Below the pieces are notes generated by a model. That model saw nothing but the letters and a program-made list of their open reading frames with translations, did no database searches and had not been told where the DNA came from. A stretch of 64,000 bases of DNA from UBA2040 sp041674745 (GTDB taxonomy: Bacteria; Bacteroidota; Bacteroidia; Flavobacteriales_D; Crocinitomicaceae): contig JBAYVD010000016.1 of assembly GCA_041674745.1 (NCBI GenBank), forward strand, positions 13,573 to 77,572. Reading direction: 5' to 3'. Below are positions 8,904 to 17,107 of this stretch, piece after piece; the stretch's first letter is position 1; each line of letters begins with the position of its first letter. A program made the translations under genes and the position numbers.

Positions 8904-9779
8904 ATGGCAAACTTAAAAGAAATACGAAATAGAATAGTCTCGGTTGGTTCAACCATGCAGATTACGTCCGCTATGAAAATGGTGTCCGCTGCGAAGTTGA
9001 AAAGAGCGCAAGATGCAATTACACAAATGAAACCCTATGCAAATAAATTGCAAGAGATTTTGGGTAACTTGAGTGCAACGCTAGATCTTTCTGAAAATGC
9101 TTACGCGGAAGCGAGAGAGGTGAAAAACATATTGATTATCGCTGTTTCTTCTAACCGTGGATTGTGTGGTGGTTTCAATAACAACATCATCAAACAAGTG
9201 AATAGCTTGGTGGCGGGTGAATACAAAAACCAAAACCCAAAAATCTTGTGTTTAGGTAAAAAAGTAAGAGACGCCTTCAAACGTTCTGAGTTTTATTATA
9301 CAAACGAAGAATTGGCTAAAGCCGAAGATATCTTTTACGATTTGACATTTGAACACAATGCACAAATTGCAGAAGAATTGATGAAACGATTCTTGAACAA
9401 AGAATTTGATAAAGTAGTTGTAGTTTACAATTCGTTCATCAATGCCGCTTCTCAAGACGTAAAAGTGGAGCAATTCTTGCCAGTAGTTGCCAATGTACAA
9501 GCAGAAGGAAAATCGGCTGGTGATTACATCTTCGAACCTTCGAAAGAAGAAATCGTTGAAGATTTGATTCCGAAATCATTGAAAATACAATTGTTCAAAG
9601 GTTTGTTGGATTCGCATGCATCTGAACACGGTGCACGTATGACAGCTATGCACAAAGCAACAGACAACGCGTCTGAATTGCAAAAAGATTTGAAATTATC
9701 CTACAACAAAGCGCGTCAAGCGGCCATTACAAACGAAATCTTAGAGATCGTTGGTGGTGCGGAAGCGTTGAAATCATAA
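8904..9779 (+). CDS. atpG: ATP synthase F1 subunit gamma
   Basis: The 291-residue rotor shaft. The N-terminal helix (LKEIRNRIVSVGSTMQITSAMKMV) and the C-terminal helix (ARQAAITNEILEIVGGAEAL) form the expected coiled coil, and the SNRGLCGGFN Rossmann-like segment is present. Last gene of the atp operon; a terminator follows at 9801. Confidence 0.96.
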   Translation: MANLKEIRNRIVSVGSTMQITSAMKMVSAAKLKRAQDAITQMKPYANKLQEILGNLSATLDLSENAYAEAREVKNILIIAVSSNRGLCGGFNNNIIKQVNSLVAGEYKNQNPKILCLGKKVRDAFKRSEFYYTNEELAKAEDIFYDLTFEHNAQIAEELMKRFLNKEFDKVVVVYNSFINAASQDVKVEQFLPVVANVQAEGKSAGDYIFEPSKEEIVEDLIPKSLKIQLFKGLLDSHASEHGARMTAMHKATDNASELQKDLKLSYNKARQAAITNEILEIVGGAEALKS

Positions 9780-9800
9780 GAAATAGATTCCAGGATCTAG

Positions 9801-9834
9801 AGCCCAGAATCCAGTTGGATTTTGGGCTTTTTGT
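9801..9834 (+). terminator. Terminator of the atp operon
   Basis: AGCCCAGAATCC (9801-9812) pairs with GGATTTTGGGCT (9817-9828), with one G-T pair and a four-base loop, followed by TTTTTGTTTTT. Confidence 0.9.
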
Positions 9835-9935
9835 TTTTGCTAATCATCGTTAATTTGTAACTCGAATTAGGCTAAATCTGTATCTTTAGATTTTATTCAA
9901 AACATGTTTTGTAAGCAAATATAACCTACTAAGTT

Positions 9936-11021
9936 ATGATAGAAGCGAAGCTAAAAGAGCGTATTAAGGAATTATCTTGTCTGTATGATATTAGCAAAAT
10001 TGCCAAGTCAACTGAATCATCTGTCGAAGTTATTCTGCAAAAGATAGTCAATAGAATCTCTAGTGCTTTTCAACACGAAAATGACGCTATTTGCGAGCTC
10101 AAATATGGTGAGATAACAATTGCTTCGCAAACGGCTCCCAAAAGCGCTGTAACGATAGCTCAGAATATATGTATCGAAAAAGAGGAAATTGGTCTTCTAT
10201 TGATACATTATCCAGCAAATTTGTACTCTGAAACAGACTTCCTTGATGAAGAGTTCATGTTTCTAGAGAAACTAGCCGGGGAAATTGCTGATGTAATACA
10301 GAAACAAAGAATAAAGAAGCTGGAGGAAGAATACATTCAAAAATTTGTTCGCCAGGATAGGTTGATGGTGTTGGAGGAAATTACAGCTAGTATCGCTCAT
10401 GAATTAAATACACCATTGGCAAATATTTTTGGTTTTGCAGAGTTCATTTTACAATCTGAGCGCAACCCACAAACACTTGCTGACGCGCAAAAGATCCTTA
10501 ATTCTGCAACGCACGCTAGCGAAATTGTGAAGAAGTTAATGTATTTTTCTTGCGAATTGCCTCAGAGAATTAAACAAATATCACTTCATGCTTTGGTTGA
10601 AGATGCGCTACAACTGCTTAGACCAACTATCGAAAAAGCGAAGCTGAGCGTTGTTTTGGACAGTGATCTTGGTGATCAAGATTTATTATTTTTAGATGCC
10701 GTTCAAATGACCCAAGTGGTTTTTAATTTGGTGAGTAATGCCATCATGGCCTCTCAACCAAGCACGATAATCACGATAAAACTTTTTAAAAATGAAAAGG
10801 AAGTCATCTTGAAAGTCGCAGACCAAGGAATTGGAATTCCAAAAAATAATTTAGCGCGCATTTTCGAACCATTCTTCTCAACAAAAGATATTGGAGAAGG
10901 AATGGGTCTTGGGTTGAGTGTCGTTCATGGAATTGTGCGGTCGCATGGTGGACAAGTTAAAGTGGAATCAAAAGTTGATAAAGGAACAACATTTACCATA
11001 ATTTTACCTTTAGTAAGTTAA
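9936..11021 (+). CDS. Soluble sensor histidine kinase with GAF-like input domain
   Basis: No membrane segment or signal peptide is visible, so this kinase senses a cytoplasmic cue. Residues 1-130 look like a GAF-type input region and contain three cysteines (15, 53, 79). The HisKA dimerisation domain carries the phospho-acceptor His155 in IAHELNTPLANIFGF. The ATPase domain has the N box (NLVSNAIM), G1 box (DQGIGIP) and G2 box (GLGLSVV). It ends one base before the start of the response regulator, so the two are almost certainly a cognate pair. The region upstream has only a weak promoter match (TATCTTTA at 9881). Confidence 0.9.
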   Translation: MIEAKLKERIKELSCLYDISKIAKSTESSVEVILQKIVNRISSAFQHENDAICELKYGEITIASQTAPKSAVTIAQNICIEKEEIGLLLIHYPANLYSETDFLDEEFMFLEKLAGEIADVIQKQRIKKLEEEYIQKFVRQDRLMVLEEITASIAHELNTPLANIFGFAEFILQSERNPQTLADAQKILNSATHASEIVKKLMYFSCELPQRIKQISLHALVEDALQLLRPTIEKAKLSVVLDSDLGDQDLLFLDAVQMTQVVFNLVSNAIMASQPSTIITIKLFKNEKEVILKVADQGIGIPKNNLARIFEPFFSTKDIGEGMGLGLSVVHGIVRSHGGQVKVESKVDKGTTFTIILPLVS

Positions 11022-11022
11022 G

Positions 11023-12348
11023 ATGAGTAGAAAGAATATTTTAATAGTTGACGATTCTTTGGAAATGTTGGAGGTAATAAATCGGCATTTGTCGACATTT
11101 GGATATTACGTTTTTCAGTCTTCTAATGTACCGGACGCAATAGATATTCTCAAAAATACCACCATCGATTTATTGATAAGTGATTTGCAAATGCCAGAAA
11201 TTGACGGCATGCAATTGATTAATTACTGCCAAGAACATTATCCTCAAATGGCAACTTTGGTGATTACAGGTTACCCATCCGTATCAGGCGCTGTGGACGC
11301 AGTGAAATCGGGAGTTTTGGATTATTTAGTGAAACCATTTACCCAAGAAGAACTAAAAAAAGTTGTAGAAAATGCCCTCTTGAAATCAGATGTGGTTAAA
11401 ATTGAAAATCCTGAAATTCCACAGATACTTCGTGCTAATTTTGGTATGGTTGGGATTTCCGAGAAAATGCAAAAATTGGCTGAATTAATCCACCGAGTTA
11501 AGGATACTAAAGCAACAATTTTGGTTCAAGGTGAAAGTGGAACGGGGAAAGAGTTGGTTGCACGTGCCATACATTACTCAGGAAAATTTGCTAAATCACC
11601 TTTCGTTGCGGTTAACTGTGGAGGAATTCCAGAAAACTTATTGGAAAGTGAACTTTTTGGTTTTGTAAAAGGATCCTTTACAGGAGCAAATGATACACGA
11701 GCAGGTTTCTTTCAAGCAGCTGATGGAGGATCTATTTTTCTCGATGAAATTGGGAATGCTTCCTTGAACGTCCAAACACGCTTGTTGCGTTCCTTACAAG
11801 AAAAGGAAATCAACATGGTGGGATCAACAAAATCGCAGAAAATCGATGTGAGAATAATTGCCGCAACGAACAGCAATTTACTCGACATGGTGAAGGATGG
11901 AACTTTCCGAGAAGATTTATACTACCGATTGAATGTGGTAAATGTTGAAATGCCACCCTTACGTGATCGTCCCGAAGATGTTCCAATTCTTGTTCGTTAT
12001 TTTATACGGAAGTATGTTGATGAATTCAATAAATCCAAAATTTCGATGGATGAAAAAGCGTTGGCAATACTTCAACGACACAGTTGGCCGGGGAATATTC
12101 GCGAACTCGAAAATGTTGTGCAACGAGCAATTATTATGTGCGACAAAATTATCGAAGTAAAAGACTTGCCTGATTATCTGAAACTATCGGAACCAATAAT
12201 TGATTCGTCAATAGCATTATCCAAATCTCTAAAAGAAATTGAAAAAGAACACATCACAAAAGTTCTGAATTCCGTAAAAGGAAACAAAACGAAGGCTGCT
12301 GAAATTCTTGGGATAGATAGAAAAACTTTACGTCAAAAACTCGAGTAA
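11023..12348 (+). CDS. NtrC-type response regulator, sigma-54 activator
   Basis: Three domains are seen in order. The receiver has acidic pocket D10/D11, phospho-acceptor D54, T82 and K104. The AAA+ domain has Walker A GESGTGKE at 170-177, the sigma-54 contact loop GSFTGA at 217-222 (Ala to Ser variant of GAFTGA) and Walker B IFLDEIG at 238-244. The C-terminus is a Fis-type helix-turn-helix (NKTKAAEILGIDRKTLRQK). It should bind an enhancer site and open sigma-54 promoters after phosphorylation. The next gene has a symmetrical site and a sigma-54-like box upstream, making the following operon its obvious candidate target. Confidence 0.93.
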   Translation: MSRKNILIVDDSLEMLEVINRHLSTFGYYVFQSSNVPDAIDILKNTTIDLLISDLQMPEIDGMQLINYCQEHYPQMATLVITGYPSVSGAVDAVKSGVLDYLVKPFTQEELKKVVENALLKSDVVKIENPEIPQILRANFGMVGISEKMQKLAELIHRVKDTKATILVQGESGTGKELVARAIHYSGKFAKSPFVAVNCGGIPENLLESELFGFVKGSFTGANDTRAGFFQAADGGSIFLDEIGNASLNVQTRLLRSLQEKEINMVGSTKSQKIDVRIIAATNSNLLDMVKDGTFREDLYYRLNVVNVEMPPLRDRPEDVPILVRYFIRKYVDEFNKSKISMDEKALAILQRHSWPGNIRELENVVQRAIIMCDKIIEVKDLPDYLKLSEPIIDSSIALSKSLKEIEKEHITKVLNSVKGNKTKAAEILGIDRKTLRQKLE

Positions 12349-12362
12349 AAATCGAGACCAAA

Positions 12363-12387
12363 TACCCCACGTGGGTAATTTCTACCC
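12363..12387 (+). promoter_or_regulatory. Candidate activator-binding site, three TACCC/GGGTA half-sites
   Basis: TACCC (12363-12367), five bases, GGGTA (12373-12377), five bases, TACCC (12383-12387). The half-sites alternate in orientation with exact 10-base spacing, so they sit on one face of the helix. The site lies about 80 bases upstream of the sigma-54-like box and just after the response regulator gene, a typical place for an enhancer. That the neighbouring regulator binds it is inference. Confidence 0.55.
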
Positions 12388-12465
12388 GTTCACAAATTCC
12401 GATATATTTTATTTTATATGAGTAATTTACTGATTATCAGGTAAATCTAACTATTTCTAATTTTT

Positions 12466-12481
12466 TGGTAATGCTTTGGAA
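12466..12481 (+). promoter_or_regulatory. Possible sigma-54 promoter
   Basis: TGGTAATGCTTTGGAA resembles the -24/-12 consensus TGGCACG-N4-TTGCW: the -24 GG is intact, but the -12 GC reads GA. No good primary-sigma TAnnTTTG box is visible here. It would give a very short leader before ATG 12493. The match is imperfect. Confidence 0.4.
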
Positions 12482-12492
12482 CACATTATGCC

Positions 12493-12840
12493 ATGTCAAT
12501 TATCGAGAAGAAAGATGATATGGAAATGATTAGAGAAATAGAGTTCGAGAAAAATGTTGGTCTTGTGATGATCAAACCAAAATTAAAATTCAGCCTTTGT
12601 AATTCTTGCCACAACGTTAAAAACTGTGCGCTTACCTCAAATAAAAATGGCGTTTATCAATGTTCAGAATTCAAAAGAGAACAATTTCTTTTGAAAATGG
12701 AAATATCTGAGTCAACTTTTTACGATTCCCCAAAACAAATAAACGATGCTGCAGGTTTGTGTAAATCTTGCGACAATCGTTACTCATGTTCCTTAATAGA
12801 AGAGGGAACAGTTAAATTCAATTGCGAACATTATCAATAA
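12493..12840 (+). CDS. Small protein with two identical-spacing four-cysteine motifs
   Basis: The 115-residue protein contains C-x2-C-x5-C-x11-C twice with exactly the same spacing: Cys36/39/45/57 and Cys90/93/99/111. The two blocks are alike beyond the cysteines (LCNSCHNVKNCAL versus LCKSCDNRYSCSL), indicating internal duplication. Each block could hold a zinc ion or an Fe-S cluster. There is no signal peptide or membrane segment. It is the first gene after the candidate sigma-54 promoter, 9 bases before glutamate dehydrogenase, so it may be a metal or redox sensor or adaptor for this operon (inference). I do not recognise a named family. Confidence 0.8.
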   Translation: MSIIEKKDDMEMIREIEFEKNVGLVMIKPKLKFSLCNSCHNVKNCALTSNKNGVYQCSEFKREQFLLKMEISESTFYDSPKQINDAAGLCKSCDNRYSCSLIEEGTVKFNCEHYQ

Positions 12841-12849
12841 TTTATAAAA

Positions 12850-14127
12850 ATGGAAATCAAGGAAAAACAAAAAAAAGGAATGTATGAAAGCGTGCTTGAG
12901 CAATTCGATAAAGCCGCAGACACAATGAATTTAAATCCAAATATTCGCCGCATTTTAGCTGCTACGAATAACGAAATAGTTGTACACTTTCCTGTGCGAC
13001 TAGACAATGGGGATATGGAAATTTTTACGGGTTATAGAGTTCAACATAACAATGCACTTGGACCTTACAAAGGTGGTTTGCGTTATCACCCAACGGTTGA
13101 TATTGATGCAGCAAGAGCTTTAGCGATGTGGATGACCTGGAAAACGTCTTTGGCTGGTTTGCCTTATGGTGGTGGAAAAGGAGGAATCATGATGGATCCT
13201 AAGAAATATTCTATCGGTGAATTAGAAAGAATTACCCGTCGATTTACCTATGCATTAGGTGACAATATCGGGCCAGAGCACGATATTCCAGCTCCAGATG
13301 TTAACACAAATGCTCAAATCATGGCTTGGATGGCAGATACATTCATGGCTACAAAACACCCTTCAGAAAGATCAAAATACGGTCACGTGGTTACAGGAAA
13401 ACCAGTTGGATCCGGAGGATTAGAAGGAAGGGACAGAGCGACTGGTTATGGCGTAGTAAGTACACTTAAAGCTTGGGCAGAATGGAAAAATGTAGATTTA
13501 AAAGATAAAAAATACATCGTTCAAGGATTTGGAAATGTTGGACAGTGGGCTTCTGTTTTCATGGAAGAATTAGGTGCAAAATTGACAGCTGTTCAAGATG
13601 CTTCTGGAACTATTTACAAAGAAGATGGAATTTCTCCAACGGAATTATTGGAATACACAAAACTTAACGGCGGAAATATAGTTGGTTTCCCAGGTGCAGT
13701 AACGATAGACAATAACTTGTTTTTTGGATTAGAATGCGACATTCTTATTCCTGCAGCTTTGGGTAACCAAATTACGGAGGACAATGCGGGAGTCATTAAA
13801 GCAAGAGTAATTGCTGAAGGTGCAAATGGACCAACAAATCCAGCTGCCGACGAAATTCTTAAAACAATGGGCGTTTCTGTAATTCCAGATATTCTATGCA
13901 ACGCAGGAGGAGTAACAGCGAGTTATTTTGAATGGTTACAAAACCGAAACGGTGAAATCTGGCAAATGGAGGATGTAATTATGAAATTGGAGAAAAAGTT
14001 AATTAATGCTTTCCAAAAGGTTATAAAAGTTTCTGAGGAATTTAATACGGATTTAAGAATGGCTGCATATATTGTTGCAATTCAGCGCATTGAATTGACT
14101 TACAGAGAAAGAGGAGTTTTCCCTTAA
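12850..14127 (+). CDS. gdhA: Glutamate dehydrogenase
   Basis: The 425-residue enzyme interconverts glutamate and 2-oxoglutarate plus ammonia with NAD(P). The substrate motif GPYKGGLR (Lys74) and the catalytic segment PYGGGKGG (Lys110) are present, as is the Rossmann motif QGFGNVG. The length matches the short hexameric enzymes of the RocG/GudB and archaeal type (about 420 residues) rather than the 450-residue enterobacterial NADP enzyme. Cofactor choice cannot be fixed from the sequence alone. It is followed directly by transhydrogenase genes, which suggests that moving hydride between NADH and NADPH is part of the same response. Confidence 0.95.
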   Translation: MEIKEKQKKGMYESVLEQFDKAADTMNLNPNIRRILAATNNEIVVHFPVRLDNGDMEIFTGYRVQHNNALGPYKGGLRYHPTVDIDAARALAMWMTWKTSLAGLPYGGGKGGIMMDPKKYSIGELERITRRFTYALGDNIGPEHDIPAPDVNTNAQIMAWMADTFMATKHPSERSKYGHVVTGKPVGSGGLEGRDRATGYGVVSTLKAWAEWKNVDLKDKKYIVQGFGNVGQWASVFMEELGAKLTAVQDASGTIYKEDGISPTELLEYTKLNGGNIVGFPGAVTIDNNLFFGLECDILIPAALGNQITEDNAGVIKARVIAEGANGPTNPAADEILKTMGVSVIPDILCNAGGVTASYFEWLQNRNGEIWQMEDVIMKLEKKLINAFQKVIKVSEEFNTDLRMAAYIVAIQRIELTYRERGVFP

Positions 14128-14143
14128 TTTTTAAAAGTAAAAA

Positions 14144-15367
14144 ATGAATTATTCAATTGGAGTTGTAAAAGAACAAGACAAAGAAACTAGGGTAAGTTTA
14201 ACGCCCGATAATGCAAAGCGAATTGTTCAAACTTTAGGGATAAATGTATGGATTGAAACCGGCGCTGGAAACAGTGCTGGTTTCTCCGACATGGATTATA
14301 AAAATGCTGGTGCTGAAATTGCAACGTCAAATGAGATCGTGAATAACTCAGACTTATTGTTGTGCATTCATAATTTTGATTTAATTGCAAAAGCGGAAAA
14401 ACCAGTTAAAGTTATTTGTTTCTCTAATCCATTGTATCATTTCAATACCTTATTACCGCTTCTCAAACATAATATTGATATGTATAGCTTGGACCTTATT
14501 CCAAGAACCTCCAAAGCTCAAGCCATGGATACGCTTTCATCCATGGCTTCTTTGTCCGGATACAAAGCGGTAATCAAAGGAGCAGAATTGTACAACTCTG
14601 TTTTGCCAATGTTCTCAACAGCAGCAGGTACGATACGACCAGCGAAAGTACTAGTATTAGGCGCAGGAGTTGCAGGTTTACAAGCTATCGCGACGGCAAA
14701 AAGACTAGGAGCGATTGTTAGCGCTTTTGATGTAAGAAGAGCAGCAGGGGAAGAAGTTAGAAGTTTAGGTGCAAAGTTTATTGAAGTTGAAGGCGCTGAA
14801 GAGAGTGCTATAAACACAGGCTACGCAATAGAACAAAGTATTGACTATCTCAACAAACAAAAAGAATTGATAGACAAACACGTGAGTGAGTCGGCAATTG
14901 TAATCGCAACGGCGAATATTCCCGGGAAGAAAGCCCCGCTTTTGATTGAAAGAATTAGTGTGGAAAAAATGAAAAGTGGCTCTGTAATTATTGACCTTGC
15001 AGCAGATCAAGGAGGTAATTGTGAGGTAACGCAAAATGGAAAAACGATTGATCACAATGGGGTGTTGGTAGTAGGAAATTCATTTTTGTCGAGAGAAACA
15101 TCCCACTCAGCATCAAATTTATTGTCAACAAATTACTATAATTTTATTCAACATTTACTAGAGGTAGAAAAAACGAGAAAAACGGACGATCCTATTGTTG
15201 AAGGTTGTAAAGTTATTATTGAAGGAAAAATCGTAAATGAAAGAGTGAAAGCTCAAATAAATGCGTTTGACGCTTCAATAAAGTTAGATGAACCAATGGT
15301 TGAAAGTTGTGAAGTAAGTGCTAAAGGAAAAACTGTTAACGAAAGAGCGAAAGCTCAAATAAATTAA
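14144..15367 (+). CDS. pntAA: NAD(P) transhydrogenase subunit alpha part 1 (NAD-binding)
   Basis: Domain I of the proton-translocating transhydrogenase, which binds NAD(H). It has the alanine-dehydrogenase-like N-terminus (IGVVKEQDKETRVSLTPDN) and the nucleotide fold starting VLVLGAGVAGLQAIATAKRLG. The three-gene split (pntAA, pntAB, pntB) is common outside enterobacteria. The C-terminus is odd: a 26-residue segment at 15185-15262 is repeated at 15287-15364 with 17 identical residues (ending NERVKAQIN and NERAKAQIN), extending the protein to 407 residues. Confidence 0.93.
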   Translation: MNYSIGVVKEQDKETRVSLTPDNAKRIVQTLGINVWIETGAGNSAGFSDMDYKNAGAEIATSNEIVNNSDLLLCIHNFDLIAKAEKPVKVICFSNPLYHFNTLLPLLKHNIDMYSLDLIPRTSKAQAMDTLSSMASLSGYKAVIKGAELYNSVLPMFSTAAGTIRPAKVLVLGAGVAGLQAIATAKRLGAIVSAFDVRRAAGEEVRSLGAKFIEVEGAEESAINTGYAIEQSIDYLNKQKELIDKHVSESAIVIATANIPGKKAPLLIERISVEKMKSGSVIIDLAADQGGNCEVTQNGKTIDHNGVLVVGNSFLSRETSHSASNLLSTNYYNFIQHLLEVEKTRKTDDPIVEGCKVIIEGKIVNERVKAQINAFDASIKLDEPMVESCEVSAKGKTVNERAKAQIN

Positions 15368-15377
15368 TCAAAATATC

Positions 15378-15695
15378 ATGTTAGAATTTTTAACAGGGAA
15401 CCAAGCATCCCTCTATTTTATTATTCTTTGTATTTTTTTAGGAGTTGAGATTATCGCTAATGTTCCAGCGATTTTACACACACCATTAATGTCTGGTGCA
15501 AATGCAATTAGTGGCGTAATCTTGACGGGAGCCATAATCGTAATGACAAGATTGGCACCTGATGACTATCTCAACCTAACGCTAGGCTTCATTGCTGTTC
15601 TTTTGGGAACACTGAATATTTCTGGAGGATTTTTTGTTACTGGACGAATTTTATCCATGTTTTCCAATAAGAAAAAGTCTATACCTAAAAATTAA
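15378..15695 (+). CDS. pntAB: NAD(P) transhydrogenase subunit alpha part 2 (membrane)
   Basis: A 105-residue membrane protein with about three hydrophobic helices and a basic C-terminal tail, matching the small alpha-2 membrane subunit of split transhydrogenases. Conserved features include the IPAILHTPLMSG-like loop (here VPAILHTPLMSGANAISG). With PntB it forms the proton channel. It lies 10 bases after pntAA and 6 before pntB. Confidence 0.93.
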   Translation: MLEFLTGNQASLYFIILCIFLGVEIIANVPAILHTPLMSGANAISGVILTGAIIVMTRLAPDDYLNLTLGFIAVLLGTLNISGGFFVTGRILSMFSNKKKSIPKN

Positions 15696-15701
15696 TAAGT
15701 A

Positions 15702-17096
15702 ATGAAAATATTCATTGATTTGAGCTATTTGCTCGCAATACTCTCTTTTATTGTTGGTTTAAAATACCTGAGTTACCCTTCCAAAGCAAAGCAAGGAAAT
15801 TTAATGGCTGGAATTGGGATGACATTAGCAATTGTTTCAACAGTTATCGGTTCTTTTTATGGTAACGACTGGAATATAAATTTAATATTGATACTAGTCG
15901 CAGTTGGAATAGGAACGTGGTTAGGAAAGAAAATGTCAGACCGTGCTGAAATGACAGAGATGCCTCAACTTGTTTCTTTGTTCAATGCACTTGGTGGAGG
16001 TTGTGCTTTATTGCTTGGAATTATTGAGTCGCAACAAGTTCAAAATGCTGACGATAGAATAGCTCAAATTGTGCTATTAGCAGGAATGATAATAGGTGCA
16101 GCATCTTTTACAGGAAGTATTGTTGCTTATTACAAATTGAGCGGAAAGAAAATTGATGTGAACGGAACACTGATTGTTGTGCTTTCAAGGTTGACATTAA
16201 CAACAGTTATTGTACTTCCAACTCTTGTTACTTTGCAGGTTTTCCAAATTTCTTTACCTGCGGAAGCTATTATTTTAGGTGCTATCGGTCTTTCATACGG
16301 GGTATTTTTTGTTATTCCAATCGGAGGGGCAGATATGCCAGTCGTAATTTCTTTGCTAAACTCTTTAACGGGTGTAGCAACAGCGTTGGCAGGTATTCTA
16401 TACGTAAATGTATTGATGATTGCTGGTGGAATCCTCGTAGGAGCTGCAGGAATTTTACTCACACTCATGATGTGTAAAGCAATGAACCGGTCATTATGGA
16501 ATGTGCTTTCTGGGAAATTTAAAAGTGGAAAACAACTTGGAAATTCTACTGCTGTGGAACTAGACATTCGAAGTATTACCATGGGTGAATTTACTACCCA
16601 AATGGCTTTTGCTAATAAAGTTGGGATAATTCCTGGATACGGTTTAGCAGTAGCACAGGCACAACACATCTGTTCTCAGTTGGACAAAACATTGGAAAGC
16701 AAAGGTGTTGAAGTGCATTACATTATTCATCCAGTTGCTGGTCGTATGCCCGGACATATGAATGTATTATTGGCAGAAGCAGATGTTCCCTACGAAAAAT
16801 TACGAGAGATGGATGAAGTAAATCATGAAATGAACACCTATGATTTATTGATTGTTATTGGCGCAAACGATGTTGTAAATCCAGCAGCTGAAAAAGATGA
16901 AAATAGCCCAATTTATGGAATGCCTATTATTAAAGCCTACAACGCAAAACAGGTTGTGGTTATCAAACGTGGAATGAGCAAAGGCTATGCTGGAGTTGAA
17001 AATAGTCTTTTCGGTGAAGCAAATTGTAGAATGGTTTTCGCCGATGCAAAAGCAGCATTGAACGAAGCCAATATCGAATTGAAAAGAATTGCTTAG
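15702..17096 (+). CDS. pntB: NAD(P) transhydrogenase subunit beta
   Basis: The 464-residue subunit has about eight N-terminal membrane helices (to near residue 265), then the NADP(H)-binding domain III with GYGLAVAQAQH, HPVAGRMPGHMNVLLAEA and the NDVVNPAA segment. With PntAA/AB it couples proton entry to hydride transfer from NADH to NADP, making NADPH. Its stop codon touches the possible GTG start of the next gene; I prefer the ATG 12 bases further on. Confidence 0.96.
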   Translation: MKIFIDLSYLLAILSFIVGLKYLSYPSKAKQGNLMAGIGMTLAIVSTVIGSFYGNDWNINLILILVAVGIGTWLGKKMSDRAEMTEMPQLVSLFNALGGGCALLLGIIESQQVQNADDRIAQIVLLAGMIIGAASFTGSIVAYYKLSGKKIDVNGTLIVVLSRLTLTTVIVLPTLVTLQVFQISLPAEAIILGAIGLSYGVFFVIPIGGADMPVVISLLNSLTGVATALAGILYVNVLMIAGGILVGAAGILLTLMMCKAMNRSLWNVLSGKFKSGKQLGNSTAVELDIRSITMGEFTTQMAFANKVGIIPGYGLAVAQAQHICSQLDKTLESKGVEVHYIIHPVAGRMPGHMNVLLAEADVPYEKLREMDEVNHEMNTYDLLIVIGANDVVNPAAEKDENSPIYGMPIIKAYNAKQVVVIKRGMSKGYAGVENSLFGEANCRMVFADAKAALNEANIELKRIA

Positions 17097-17107
17097 TGAT
17101 AGAAATT

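Noticed and set aside
9841..9935. A consensus promoter before the histidine kinase
   Set aside because: TTTG at 9854 and TATCTTTA at 9881 are 23 bases apart, outside the usual spacing; too weak to list as a feature.
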